DNA of 64,000 bases, from NCBI GenBank assembly GCA_029204225.1, contig CM055106.1:3091519-3155518 (forward strand). The letters are read 5' to 3'. Both the position numbers and the translations under genes were made by a program. How positions within the stretch are numbered: the first letter of the stretch is position 1; every line of letters begins with the position of its first letter. The DNA comes from Diphasiastrum complanatum. Lineage: Eukaryota; Streptophyta; Lycopodiopsida; Lycopodiales; Lycopodiaceae. This document shows, piece by piece, positions 1-10,648 of this stretch. Under the pieces are notes generated by a model that saw only the letters and a list, made by a program, of their open reading frames with translations, did not search any database and was not told where the DNA came from.

Positions 1-228
1 GGTGGCCTTGATGTCAATTTCCATATTGACAATTGTGTGATCAAGAAGGATGATGAGATCCTTGCTCGTGGATCAAGATATGAAGGCATCTACAAATTGG
101 ATCCAAGAGAGAGTGCAAAATCTCTTGATGTTGCTTATGAATCCAAGCTTTCAAAGGAGGATGATCACAAGTTACCCGGAAGCTTGCAAAATCCTAATGT
201 GACTATAGATCATAGACTAGTTAGTTAA
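1..228 (+). pseudogene. Ty1/copia pol fragment (GAG-pre-integrase region, family C)
   Basis: The frame is open from the first base. It reads as the stretch between protease and integrase of a copia polyprotein, containing GLDVNFHID, CVIKKDDEILARGSRYEGIYKLDP and then SKLSKEDD. The same stretch occurs at about 38545-38700 on the same strand, so this is a second copy of that family. Similarity fades after about position 170, before the integrase HHCC finger, and the frame stops at 226-228. The upstream part lies outside the window. It is a retrotransposon remnant, not a gene. Confidence 0.75.
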
Positions 229-490
229 TTTCTATTATTGCTGATTGTTTCAACTGAGCATGAAGTTCAAGACTCCATGCCCGTTAAGCTGCCAGTTGGC
301 AGCGCGAAAGGCTTTCCTTCATTTTCTTTTCGTTTTGTGTCATGTCATGTCTTTTGGTCCTGGTTTCACGAATCACAGTGGCGCCGGGAGCGACGCCGGC
401 GCCAGGAGCAGCAGGGGCGCTGCTGGCGCCGGGGACATAGCTGGCGCCAGTGGCGCCGGAAGTAGAGCTTGTAAAGGTAGCTTTACAACA
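229..490 (-). repeat. Truncated LTR of the GGCGCC-rich (LARD-type) family
   Basis: Read on the minus strand from 490, the sequence starts TGTTGTAAAGCTACC. For about 115 bases it matches the start of the LTR at 23734, including the run of GGCGCC boxes (five between about 379 and 460), then diverges. Its far end is not defined and it abuts the copia fragment at 1-228. No internal region or partner LTR is attached. Short open frames across it on the plus strand are glycine/alanine-rich by composition and I do not call them genes. Confidence 0.6.
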
Positions 491-493
491 CCT

Positions 494-850
494 CTACAGA
501 ATAGTGTCCACTTGGGATGCTTCACTATTTCTTACATCAATTTTACATGTAAAAATGTGACTAGAACATGAAGAATCAAATAGAATGTAAATGAAATGAT
601 TCCACCATGCTTCCAACTCTGAACTCTCTGGAAAAATACAGCAAACAAACAATAAATGTGAGTGATCAACTTTTGCTTGCATGTCTCCTCCTTCTTTGTC
701 CTTTGTTGCCTTGTATCCACCATGATACTCCATGAATGAGCCTCCATCTTCATCTTGCCACAAGAAACCATCAAACCTTGGAAATCCATGAGTAGGTGAG
801 TACATAGATGATGCAAATCCAGCACCACATGACTCCATAAACCAAGTAGT
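494..850 (-). CDS. 3' part of an interrupted ORF of unknown function (captured sequence?)
   Basis: The minus-strand frame is open from 850 down to a TAG at 494-496. If the copia element at 851-7007 and one copy of its GTAGT duplication are removed, this frame joins the minus-strand ORF coming through 7013-8005 in phase. It is therefore the carboxy-terminal part of one ORF that the element split. The segment is rich in aromatic and cysteine residues. I recognise no domain. The stop lies three bases before the LTR start at 490, so the ORF ends next to an LTR boundary. An open frame of about 450 codons in AT-rich DNA is unlikely by chance, but no family can be named. Confidence 0.5.
   Translation of the reverse strand, partial: TTWFMESCGAGFASSMYSPTHGFPRFDGFLWQDEDGGSFMEYHGGYKATKDKEGGDMQAKVDHSHLLFVCCIFPESSELEAWWNHFIYILFDSSCSSHIFTCKIDVRNSEASQVDTIL
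846..850. repeat. Target-site duplication GTAGT (left copy)
   Basis: GTAGT lies directly before the 5' LTR and is repeated directly after the 3' LTR at 7008-7012. It proves that 851-7007 is one intact insertion. Confidence 0.95.
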
Positions 851-1532
851 TGTTAAAAATTCACAATTCTAGCTTGACTAGCTTTGGTCATATGACTTGT
901 AAATAGTTAGATGGTCATGATGTGGCTTGTCACACGTGCCAAATAGCATAGTATTCCATTCACAAGGATGTTCTCAAGTAGACCTAAGTGTTAGAACCTT
1001 TGGAATGAGTCCAAATTATGCTTAGATACAAGGGAGAAAAAATAGGAGCTATTTTTGGTAATTTTTGCATTGTTGAGGGATCTCCAAGATTCCAACCCTA
1101 ACTTGGTAGGGATGAAAGATCCACCAAAATTAGCATTAGGGATAGGTTTAGGGCTACTCATACCTGCCCAAAACCGTGATGGATCATGTATATATAGGTG
1201 ATGAAATCTCACCAAAATCAATCAAGCAATTTCATGTTTTTTCTCTCATAATGGTGCAATTGCTCTCTATGTTCATAATTGTTTGAGTACTTGTGATTAC
1301 TAATGATTATAGGATTGAATTTAGGTCTGGTGTACAGTACTCAGACTGTGGGAGGCCGTACTTTCACACGTGTGAAGCCTTCTTCAAGGATTTGGGCCAT
1401 TTAGTGAGGTTCAAGCATAGATTTTTGATGGATTTTGATGGTTCAACTTGTGCTAATCTTATGAAATCATAATCTATTGTTTCCCTCATCATTTCAAGTG
1501 TTTTAGGATCCTTATTTGCTGTAATTTTTACA
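851..1532 (+). repeat. 5' LTR of copia family 1
   Basis: It starts TGTTAAAAATTC and ends TTTTTACA, immediately before the primer site. It has the same length as the 3' LTR (682 bp), with about five substitutions seen. A TATA-like stretch (ATGTATATATAGG) lies near 1189-1201 and the 14-base palindrome TTCACACGTGTGAA at 1363-1376. Confidence 0.95.
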
Positions 1533-1544
1533 TGGTATCAGAGC
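1533..1544 (+). other. Primer binding site, initiator tRNA-Met type
   Basis: TGGTATCAGAGC directly follows the 5' LTR. It is the usual plant copia complement of the 3' end of initiator tRNA-Met and primes minus-strand DNA synthesis. Confidence 0.93.
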
Positions 1545-2343
1545 CTAAAGGCTGAAATGAGCTAAATCCTTGGTTTTCATTCAATTTGATCACAATTTTT
1601 GATCTAAATCTTGTGTAGATTGGATCTTAGCATCTAGTATTGATTCTAGAACTCAAAGTGAGTCAAATACATTGGAGATTGGTGTTGTGTGACTTCATTT
1701 GCAGGTGTTTAGGTGTCTAAAACCAGAGGCAAAGTTGAATTCAATTCACATTACCAAGATAGCAAGTTTTGCTTGCTCCAAGCATTGATTTCTAAGCAAG
1801 TTTTGGAGGTGATTTCATAGAGGAGGCTTTCTAGCATTCAAGGAGAGGGAAGATCAGAGTTTTGGGGACTCTTCAAGGCTGTTCTAAGGTGTAGTAGACC
1901 CCTCCTAAAGTGATTTAGGTTCAGTCCAACCATTGCTTGACTTATGCACCAAATTAGATCAATTTTTCATCAATTTTGATCATTTTTTGCTTGTGATTGG
2001 ATAGTAGATTGTGTTGCATCCTCATTAAGTTCCATTTAGATCTTTTACAAGTGATTTTGGAAGTATATTAGGTTGCTGAAATTCACTCTTGATCAGATCA
2101 TTTGGAAGCTTTAATGTTCTTTATAGAAAGAGGGGCAATTCTACTAGTATTGTCTACTTCAATCAAGCAAGTGCATTGTTTCTAGTATTCTATAATTTGA
2201 TTTTGTTAGAGATCATTCTTAGATCTTTATAGGAAGTCTATTACTGATCTTTTCAGGTCCCTAAGAAGTGGGATAAGGTAGACCTTCAATCAAATCAATA
2301 GAAGTAACCTTCATTTGTGTCAAGTCCTTGATTAGGAGACTAG
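1545..2343 (+). other. Untranslated leader of copia family 1
   Basis: About 800 bases between primer site and gag start hold no long ORF. This is where packaging and dimerisation signals usually lie; I cannot point to one. Confidence 0.7.
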
Positions 2344-5300
2344 ATGGCATCTATAAATGCATATCTTTTGGATACTAATGAAAGGCTCAACAAAACTAAC
2401 TATTCCATATGGAAAGTTAGAATGGAATCTATCATGATCATGCAAGATCTGATGGAAATTGTAAATGGTAAGGAGGGTGAACCTATTCATCCTCAAGAAA
2501 AAGCCAAATACATCAAGAGGTGCAATGTTGCACTACATTGCATAAAAATGAATGTTGCAAATGAACTCTTAAGAGAGGTAGGAGATTGCACTTCAGCTCA
2601 AGATGCTTGGGAGACTTTGCAAAAGGTCTATGAATCCAAGAACCAAACTATAATGTTAGCTTTGAAGAATCAAATCTATAGAAGCTATCAAAAGAAAGGA
2701 GAGAGTGCACATACTTTTGTCCTAAGAGTAAAGGAATTGAACAAAGAGCTAGCCTTTATAGGTGATCCTATCAAGGATGAAGAGCTTGTTCAACTCATAT
2801 TGAATGGACTAAGCTTTGAATTTGACAATTTGGTTCAGGGATATGCAATTATGGGTAAGCTACCCATACTTGAAGAACTCCAAGGCACACTCATGGCCGA
2901 GGAATCAAGAAGGAGCCAAATGCAAGAGAGGATGGATAGGCTTTCCATCCAAGGTGGAGATGACCAAGCTCTCTTCACCAAAGGCAAAGGCAAGTCCAAA
3001 GGCAAAGTATCAACATTCAAGAAGTATACAAAGCTTGAGGATCAAGAAGGACCCTCAAAGGCATCTCCATCAACCACCAAAGTCAAGAAGGACAAATCAA
3101 AGGTGAAGTGCTACTATTGTAGCAAGATGGGGCATTATGCCTCGGAATGCTTCAAGAGGAAGCAAGATCAAAGCCAAGCCAACATGAGCAAAGAGGAGGA
3201 GGAGGAGAGTTCACATGAGGACTCTCTCATGATGTCCATATTTTCTTCAACAAGCTTCAAAGGAGAAGATCCTTGGTGGATTGACTCGGGTGCTAGTTCA
3301 CACATGACTAGTAAAAGGGAGTTTTTCTCTTCTCTCTTATCTTATGATGGACCTATAAAGTCTATCTATACAGCAAATGATGAAGCTTGTAAGATTGAAG
3401 GAGTTGGTAGAATTCCCCTTTGCTTAGGATCTTCCAAAAAGATCAACATAGAAGGTGTTTTGTACATTCCTACAATAACAAAGAATCTACTAAGTGTTGG
3501 CCAAATGGTAGACAATGGTTTCAATGTTGACTTTGCTTCAAATGAATGTTTCATCAAGAAGAAGGGTAAGATAGTGGCTAAGGGCACTAGACTTGGAAAA
3601 TTTTATAAGTTGGATGCATTTGTGGATACTAATGTTGTCATGTTGGCCGAGAAGAGCAAGATATCTACTTTTACTTTATGGCACAAAAGACTTGGACATG
3701 TCAACTCGGGTTCCATGGAGGCTATGATCAAGGAGGAGTATGCTTTAGGCCTACCAAGGTCTATTGGGAAGGAAGACAAGGTTTGTGAAGCTTGTGCCTT
3801 ATCCAAGGCACATAAGAAGGTGTTTCCTAACTCCATCACAAAGTCATCTCATCCTCTTGAACTCATACACTCAGATGTGCACATTGCTAGCACCAAATCT
3901 AATGGAGGTTCATCCATGTTTTTAACCTTCATTGATGACTACTCAAGATATTGTTGGGTGTTCTTACTTTCCTTCAAGTCTCAAGTATTTGATACTTTTG
4001 TAAAGTTCAAGTTGTTTGTGGAAAAGCATCATAATCATAGCATCAAGATTCTTAGAAGTGACAATGGTGGAGAATTCATCTCCAATGAGTTCAAGGCCTT
4101 TTGTGAGGAGGAAGGGATCAAGAAAGAGACTTCTTGTCCTTACACTCCTCAACAAAATGGAGTTGCTGAAATAAGGAATAGAACATTATGTGAATGTTCT
4201 AAGGCTTTAAGATTAGATGCTTGTTTGCCCAAATCCTTTTGGGGTGAGTCTCTTGTATGTGCAAAGTACTTGATGAATAGGGTGTCTTGCAAAGCAATTG
4301 AAGGCAAAACTCCTTATGAGATGTTGTATGGAAAGAAACCCAATCTTAATCACTTGAAAGTTTTTGGGTGTATATGTTATGTGCATGTGCCATTGGAAAC
4401 AAGAACCAAGGAGGATCCATCTTCCACAAGAGGGATCATGCTTGGATATGCAAGCTCAAGCAAGGGCTACAAAGTCTATCTCCCATCCTTGAACAAATTT
4501 GTTGTTTCAAGGGATGTCATATTTGATGAACATCATATGCATATGCTTGAAGAAGGCTCAAGTGCTCCAACAATCAAGAAGAAGATGGCCGAGGAGCAAG
4601 ATCTTGGTTTTGAGGAGGAGCTCATGGAGGAGCAAGCACCAAACCCATCTATCACACCAAGGAGATCTTCAAGGGCAAAAGTGGAGCCATCAAGGCTCAC
4701 ATATCAAGGCAAAGGACAGCAAGTTGAGGGTATCTCATCCACTTCTTATGCTTTATCTAGTTTTGAAGAACCGGCTAATGTTGAAGATGCATTGAACTCC
4801 AAAGAATGGTATAAAGCTATGTTGGATGAGTATGATGCCTTGATTGAGAATGAAACTTGGTTGCTTGTTGAGAGACCTCAAAGGAATGTAATAGGATGCA
4901 AGTGGGTCTTCAAGCTTAAATTGAATGCAAATGGGAGTGTTAACAAACATAAAGCAAGATTAGTTGCAAAAGGTTATGCTCAAGAGAGAGGGATAGACTA
5001 TGAGGAAACTTTTGCACCCGTGGCCAAGATGGTCACAATAAGGCTAATCATTGCACTTGCATCACATTTTGGATGGATTCTATGTCAAATGGATGTCTCT
5101 AATGCTTTCTTGAATGGTATTTTGGAAGAGGATATCTATATGGAGCAGCCACAAGGGTTCATCAAGCATGGAATGGAGAACAAAGTATGCCATCTCCAAA
5201 GAAGCATCTATGGCTTGAAGCAAGCCTCGAGATCTTGGAATTCAAGACTACATTGCTATCTTATTTCACTTTCTTTTGTTCAAAGTGAATATGATCCCAC

Positions 5301-6216
5301 TCTTTACATTAGGTTTGATGATGTTGGTATTGTACTTTTACTCATTTATGTAGATGACATCATCATTAGTGGAAATAGTGTTGATGGTATTGAAAAAATC
5401 AAGATAGATCTATCCTTAGAGTTCAAGATGGTAGATCTAGGGTGTCTTCACTTCATCTTAGGCATAGAAGTACTTAGAGGGTCTGATTTTATCTTTATAA
5501 GTCAAGTAAACTATGCTCAAAGTCTTTTGAAGAAGTTTAAGATGGAAGTATGCAAAAGTGTTGACACACCAATGGAGCAAGATGTAAAAGTGCCAAATGA
5601 AGATGATGAAAGATCCTTCATGGACATCACTTTGTTTAGGCAACTTATAGGTTCCTTAATGTGGATCACTATAACTAGACTAGATCTTAGCTTTAGTGTA
5701 TGTAGGTTGAGCCAATCCATGCAAAAGCCATTGAATATCCATTGGAAAAAGGCTAAGAGGATTCTAAGATACATCTCGGGTACATTGGATTTTGGGATTC
5801 TATATAGAGGAGATGTGATTAACCTTCATGCATTTAGTGATTCAGATTTTGCAGGGGACAAGAGGGATAGGAAATCAACAAGTGCCTATTCAACTTTCAT
5901 AGGAGAAGGTGTTGTTTCATGGCTTTCAAAAAAGCAAGAAACTATATCTCTATCTTCAACCGAGGCCAAGTACAAAGCTTTGACAACCACTACAAAGGAG
6001 GTACTTTGGATCAAGAGATTATTGGTGGAACTAAAGATCATGGATTCAGAGGAGGCACCAATCATCTACAATGACAATATATCAGCCCAACACCTTGCAT
6101 CTAACCCAATCTTCCATGCAAGATCTAAGCACATTGAGATATGCCATCACTTTGTGAGAGAAATGTGCAAGCCAAGGAGATTGCTTTGGAGCATGTTCCA
6201 AGCAATGAATGTGTAG
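2344..6216 (+). CDS. Copia gag-pol polyprotein, 1290 aa, frameshifted at its C-terminus
   Basis: It encodes the capsid and replication enzymes of the element. In order: gag (residues 1 to about 250), a CCHC zinc knuckle (CYYCSKMGHYASEC from residue 256), protease with D314 in DSGASSHM, an integrase HHCC finger from about 445, the integrase core with D511, D573 and E609 (35 residues between the last two, the classic spacing), reverse transcriptase with YVDD at 1002-1005, and RNase H from about 1165. The start ATG follows the leader. All these catalytic residues are present. Compared with the relative at 43478-44956, one base is missing near 6161-6163 (after HHFVRE). The frame then ends early at 6216, and the conserved tail continues in another frame to about 6311. 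The protein probably loses the end of RNase H. Confidence 0.93.
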   Translation: MASINAYLLDTNERLNKTNYSIWKVRMESIMIMQDLMEIVNGKEGEPIHPQEKAKYIKRCNVALHCIKMNVANELLREVGDCTSAQDAWETLQKVYESKNQTIMLALKNQIYRSYQKKGESAHTFVLRVKELNKELAFIGDPIKDEELVQLILNGLSFEFDNLVQGYAIMGKLPILEELQGTLMAEESRRSQMQERMDRLSIQGGDDQALFTKGKGKSKGKVSTFKKYTKLEDQEGPSKASPSTTKVKKDKSKVKCYYCSKMGHYASECFKRKQDQSQANMSKEEEEESSHEDSLMMSIFSSTSFKGEDPWWIDSGASSHMTSKREFFSSLLSYDGPIKSIYTANDEACKIEGVGRIPLCLGSSKKINIEGVLYIPTITKNLLSVGQMVDNGFNVDFASNECFIKKKGKIVAKGTRLGKFYKLDAFVDTNVVMLAEKSKISTFTLWHKRLGHVNSGSMEAMIKEEYALGLPRSIGKEDKVCEACALSKAHKKVFPNSITKSSHPLELIHSDVHIASTKSNGGSSMFLTFIDDYSRYCWVFLLSFKSQVFDTFVKFKLFVEKHHNHSIKILRSDNGGEFISNEFKAFCEEEGIKKETSCPYTPQQNGVAEIRNRTLCECSKALRLDACLPKSFWGESLVCAKYLMNRVSCKAIEGKTPYEMLYGKKPNLNHLKVFGCICYVHVPLETRTKEDPSSTRGIMLGYASSSKGYKVYLPSLNKFVVSRDVIFDEHHMHMLEEGSSAPTIKKKMAEEQDLGFEEELMEEQAPNPSITPRRSSRAKVEPSRLTYQGKGQQVEGISSTSYALSSFEEPANVEDALNSKEWYKAMLDEYDALIENETWLLVERPQRNVIGCKWVFKLKLNANGSVNKHKARLVAKGYAQERGIDYEETFAPVAKMVTIRLIIALASHFGWILCQMDVSNAFLNGILEEDIYMEQPQGFIKHGMENKVCHLQRSIYGLKQASRSWNSRLHCYLISLSFVQSEYDPTLYIRFDDVGIVLLLIYVDDIIISGNSVDGIEKIKIDLSLEFKMVDLGCLHFILGIEVLRGSDFIFISQVNYAQSLLKKFKMEVCKSVDTPMEQDVKVPNEDDERSFMDITLFRQLIGSLMWITITRLDLSFSVCRLSQSMQKPLNIHWKKAKRILRYISGTLDFGILYRGDVINLHAFSDSDFAGDKRDRKSTSAYSTFIGEGVVSWLSKKQETISLSSTEAKYKALTTTTKEVLWIKRLLVELKIMDSEEAPIIYNDNISAQHLASNPIFHARSKHIEICHHFVREMCKPRRLLWSMFQAMNV

Positions 6217-6313
6217 CTGATCTACTTACTAAACCACTTCAAAAGACACCTTTTATGAAGTTCAGATCATCACTTGGAGTGATTAGTAAAGCAATGATTG
6301 AACCAAGCTAGAT

Positions 6314-6325
6314 AGTGAGGAGGAG
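6314..6325 (+). other. Polypurine tract of copia family 1
   Basis: The purine-rich AGTGAGGAGGAG sits directly before the 3' LTR, the expected primer for plus-strand synthesis. Confidence 0.8.
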
Positions 6326-7007
6326 TGTTAAAAATTCACAATTCTAGCTTGACTAGCTTTGGTCATATGACTTGTAAATAGTTAGATGGTCATGATGTGG
6401 CTTGTCACACGTGCCAAATAGCATAGTATTCCATTCACAAGGATGTTCTCAAGTAGACCTAAGTGTTATAACCTTTGGAATGAGTCCAAATTATGCTTAG
6501 ATACAAGGGAGAAAAAATAGGAGCTATTTTTGGTAATTTTTGCATTGTTGAGGGATCTCCAAGATTCCAACCCTAACTTGGTAGGGATGAAAGATCCACC
6601 AAAATTAGCATTAGGGATAGGTTTAGGGCTACTCATATCTGCCCAAAACCGTGATGGATCATGTATATATAGGTGATGATATCTCACCAAAATCAATCAA
6701 GCAATTTCATGTTTTTTCTCTCATAATGGTGCAATTGCTCTCTATGTTCATAATTGTTTGAGTACTTGTGATTACTAATGATTATAGGATTGAATGTAGG
6801 TCTGGTGTATAGTACTCAGACTGTGGGAGGCCGTACTTTCACACGTGTGAAGCCTTCTTCAAGGATTTGGGCCATTTAGTGAGGTTCAAGCATAGATTTT
6901 TGATGGATTTTGATGGTTCAACTTGTGCTAATCTTATGAAATCATAATCTATTGTTTCCCTCATCATTTCAAGTGTTTTAGGATCCTTATTTGCTGTAAT
7001 TTTTACA
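6326..7007 (+). repeat. 3' LTR of copia family 1
   Basis: 682 bp, same ends as the 5' copy. Differences seen by eye include G to T in TTAGAACC, C to T in CATACC, and T to G in GAATTTAGG. The palindrome TTCACACGTGTGAA recurs at 6838-6851. Confidence 0.95.
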
Positions 7008-7012
7008 GTAGT
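7008..7012. repeat. Target-site duplication GTAGT (right copy)
   Basis: Matches 846-850 exactly and closes the insertion. Confidence 0.95.
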
Positions 7013-7600
7013 TTGCACTAGTTCATCTTCACGATCTACTTGACACAAGAAAATGACCATGAATTCACCAAAAATTGACAATCTCCAAGTATTGGCACCA
7101 AGTAGCTCAACACTTGAGAGCTTAGCCATGGATGAGTGACATAATGAACCTCCAATAGCTTCATTTCCATCAGCAAAATTAGCCAAGAATGCTAGTACAA
7201 ATCCAACATCAAAACAATGCTCACCAATGTAGCTAGTTTTACCATATCTTGACAATTTGCACACATCCACATGAAATTGCTCAAACATGAGATAGAAAAA
7301 GTAAAGTAAACTTGAACAACACTTCCTTGCTGCTTCTTTGACCTTACTTGAGTCTTCAATATGCTGCAAAAATAGATCCATAACAACTTTGCCAATTACC
7401 TCTCCTTTGATGCTCTTGACTAGCTCCAAATTGCCAACTTCCCTTTTGACTAGTTGAAGCGCTTCGAGATCAACCTCTTGATCTTCAACTTGATCATCAA
7501 AGTCATTGAACAAAATTTGTTTTCCAGATCCATTACTTGATTTTACAGCAAGACAACATCCATCCACTTGCATAGCTCCATTTACACAAGAAGATCTTCC
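7013..7600 (-). CDS. 5' part of the unrecognised ORF fused in frame to copia integrase
   Basis: On the minus strand the copia frame (ending near a MKSGTSF sequence, where relatives read into the reverse transcriptase linker) continues without a stop into about 195 codons that resemble no copia domain. Reverse transcriptase and RNase H are absent. The unknown part has an acidic stretch (QILFNDFDDQVEDQEVDLEA) and a region rich in F, L and C. It continues across the family 1 insertion into 494-850. The fusion point is about 7597-7605, judged by loss of similarity. It could be a captured host transcript, an accessory ORF of the element, or an unrelated insertion that stayed open by chance. I favour capture but cannot name the source. 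Confidence 0.5.
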
Positions 7601-10060
7601 AAAAGATGTTCCACTCTTCATAAGAGATTGATACTCAAGATCCATTGCTTGGATCCACTCCTCTTCTTTCCTTGCTTGATCTACACTTGTAGGCTCATCC
7701 AAAGAGGTTAGGAAAGCAACATAATTTCCAGAAACTACTTGCTTACCCTTTTGATCATATGTGAGCCTTGAAGGTACTTCTCTTTCTCTTGATGTTCTCC
7801 TTGGCGTTTGACTTGATGAAGGTCCATCATCACCACCATCCAAAGTAGGATCCTTCTCATCAACATCAAGAATGTTAGAACCATATACTTTACCATCAAT
7901 CATGCTTGAAGACACCTTTGTAATGTTCCCCTCATCAAAAATGACATCTCTACCAACAATCACTTTGTGAGTAGAAGGAATGTAAGCCTTGTAGGCTTTA
8001 CTCACCTCACTATATCCAACAAAAATACCTCTTCTTGAAGATGGATCCTCCTTGGTCCTATCATCAAGAGTAATGTTGACATAGCATGTGCATCCAAAGG
8101 TTCTTAAAGGTTGACAATCGGCCTCCTCTTGAATAGCATCTCAAAAGGTGTCCTTCCATCCAAAATAGCACTCGGCCACCTATTGCACAAGAAATTGGCA
8201 CACAACAAAGCTTGATCCCAAAATGGTTTGTCAAGATTAGCACTTAACCTCATAGCTTTAGCACTTTCACATAAAGTCCTATTCTTCCTTTCAGTCACTC
8301 CATTTTGTTGTGGAATCCTTGATGTTGTATACTCCCTCTTGATCCCATGCTCATCACAAAAGGCCTTGAACTTGTTAGATAGGTACTCACCACCATTGTC
8401 ACCTCTCAACCACTTGATATTTGTGGAAAATTGGTTCTCCCTTGCATTCTTGAACTTGACAAAGACATCATACACTTCGTCCTTGCTCTTTAGTAGATAG
8501 ATCCAACAAAATCTACTAAAATCATCAATGAATGTTACATACATCTTAGATCCACTATTGCTAATTGTAGTAAATCCATGAATATCCGAATGTACAAGTT
8601 GAAAAGGCTTTGTAGATCTAGAAATAGATCTAGTATAAGGTAGTCTATGTGACTTAGACAAAGCACAAGACTCACAAACATGCTTGTCATTACTTAAGGA
8701 ACTTGGAAGACCAATCACAACCTTCTTCCTTGCCATTACCTCCAATGACTTGAAGTTGAGGTGTCCCATCCTTTTGTGCCAAACCTCTTGAATAGAAATT
8801 TGCTCCCTTGCAACACATCGAACTTGGTTAGGCATCAAGTTTGAACAACTTCTCTTGCCTTTTACCTTTTCCAATCAAGACATCCTTCTTTTTTATCAAA
8901 CTCCACCTTGAGGCCCTTACTTAGCATTTGACTCACACTAAGCAAATTCTTGGTAATAGATGGAATAAACAAGACATCCTCAAAATGAACATTCCTATTT
9001 GTAGAGAGAGAAATAGGAATTGTGCCAATCCCTTTGATTGCACACTCACCATCATTGGTCGTGTAGATCATCCTCTTGTCATCTCCATATGCCAAAAAAG
9101 AAGTGAAGTACTCTTTGTGAAAGGTCGTGTGTGAACTTGATCCACTATCAATCCACCAAGGATCTAGATCTCCATCATTAGCAAGCATACATGAAGACAT
9201 CACAAAAGCATCATCATTTGCATGTTGAACATCCAAACCATCCTCATCAAGAGTAAGATTACCTTGCTTGTCTCCTTGATCTCTCTTCTTCTTGTAGCAC
9301 TCACTTGCAAAGTGTCCTTTGATGCCACAATAGAAGCACTTGAGCTTTGATCTATCCTTCTTTTTGCCACTTGAAGAAGCATCCATTTGATCTTGCCCTT
9401 TAGACCACTTGCTTTTGGTTTTGCCCTTGAATTTGCCCTTTGTGAACATAGCATCCTCTTGAAGTGTCGATATAGATCCACCTCTTGCTTGAAGCCTATA
9501 TTCCTCATTGGTCAGGATCTCTTGAAGATCCATCAAACTTGGCAAAGTCTTTTGAATAGCAATACTTTGAACAATGTTAGCATGAGCATCCAACAAGCCA
9601 TTAAGAATCACTTGAATAAGCTCTCCTTCCTTAATGCTTTCATCTATGCAAGCTAACTCATCGTTCAATACTTTCATTCTCAAAACAAAAGTACTTGGAC
9701 TTTCTTCATTCTTTTGCAAACAAGAAAAGATTTGCCTTTTTAGAGTCAACACTCTAGAAGTAGACTTGGATTCATAAAGCTTCTTCAATGAATTCCAAGC
9801 TTCCAAAGATGATGTGCACTTACCAACTTCCTTGAGAAGTTCATTGGAACATTCATCTTTATCATGTGTACAACCTTCTTGGCCCTCTTGTCATACCTCA
9901 ATTGATCTTGTTGTGTTGTTGGTCTCTCCTCCAAACCTACAACAATATCCAAAACATCATTCATCTCAAGAAGTGACTCCATCCTCACTTTCCATAATGA
10001 ATAGCTACTTGAGGTAAGTCTATCATTGGCTTCCAACATGACTCCAATTGAGGTTGCCAT
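7601..10060 (-). pseudogene. Copia gag-protease-integrase, family A, decayed
   Basis: Minus-strand gag starts at the ATG at 10060 (MATSIGVMLEANDRL). A one-base indel near 9855 shifts gag into a second frame (9806-8862). That frame carries an intact zinc knuckle CFYCGIKGHFASEC and the protease motif DSGSSSHT. A deletion and shift near 8865-8880 removes the region before the integrase finger. The integrase (8874-8104) keeps WHKRMGH, HSDIH, LRGDNGGEY and the glutamate in GVTERKNRT. Another shift near 8105 leads into the linker frame from 8005, ending PSRLTYDQKGKQVV and then the foreign sequence at about 7600. It is close to the young element at 39177-45606. At least three frame breaks mean no functional polyprotein. 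Confidence 0.88.
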
Positions 10061-10648
10061 GTAGCAATGACCTGATCTTCTCTTTCAACCTATTTCAATG
10101 CACAAAGCACTCCTTTGAACAACAACAAATGCTTTCAAAAGAGATCACCAAGATTTGAAACTATCTCACAAATTCTCTTCTAGCACTTATCCAAGCAAAT
10201 CAACACATAGAATCATGGAATCTTGATCAGCCTATGATCTTTTCTCAATCTAATGACTTTTGCCACTTCCTAAGATTGAAACACACTCAAATGAAGTCCA
10301 GCAACCTCACTATCTAGAGATCCAATCAAAATTAGGGTTTTGACAAAATCACAAAAAATTGACTATTCCAAATCTACATGCAAATGCTGAAAATTTGATA
10401 TGCAATCTATAAGCCACCACTTAGGCTGAACCAATGATCCAAAATTCGGCCAAATCCAGCATGTGAATTCAAAAAATGGAATTGAACAAGTATATTGACC
10501 TAATTAGTGTTTTGATCTACAAAAGATCCAATCTACAAAAGCAAAAAATCTGATTTTGGTGTAGAATCCTCTCTAGCATGCTCTAGACTTGATATCTTCA
10601 CCAAATCATTGATAGATCTGATTTCCTCCTTCATAACCTGAAACACAA
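10061..10648 (-). other. Leader of minus-strand copia family A
   Basis: Non-coding stretch between primer site and gag start. A diverged copy of the same leader lies at 11586-11876. Confidence 0.7.

Larger units (their letters stand above)
851..7007 (+). mobile_element. Near-complete Ty1/copia LTR retrotransposon, family 1 (6157 bp)
   Basis: All structural parts are visible: two 682-bp LTRs beginning TG and ending CA, an initiator tRNA-Met primer site at 1533, a leader of about 0.8 kb, one gag-pol ORF in copia order (gag, protease, integrase, reverse transcriptase, RNase H), a purine tract at 6314-6325, and a GTAGT duplication on both sides. The LTRs differ at about five positions by eye, so the insertion is fairly recent. 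It landed in the long minus-strand ORF at 494-850/7013-8005. A one-base loss near the end of RNase H (about 6162) makes the copy likely defective as read. Confidence 0.96.

Noticed and set aside
245-571. Glycine/alanine-rich ORFs over the GGCGCC boxes (238-571 plus).
   Set aside because: They follow from the GC-rich repeat composition and lie within an LTR fragment; no homologous frame in the copy at 23734.
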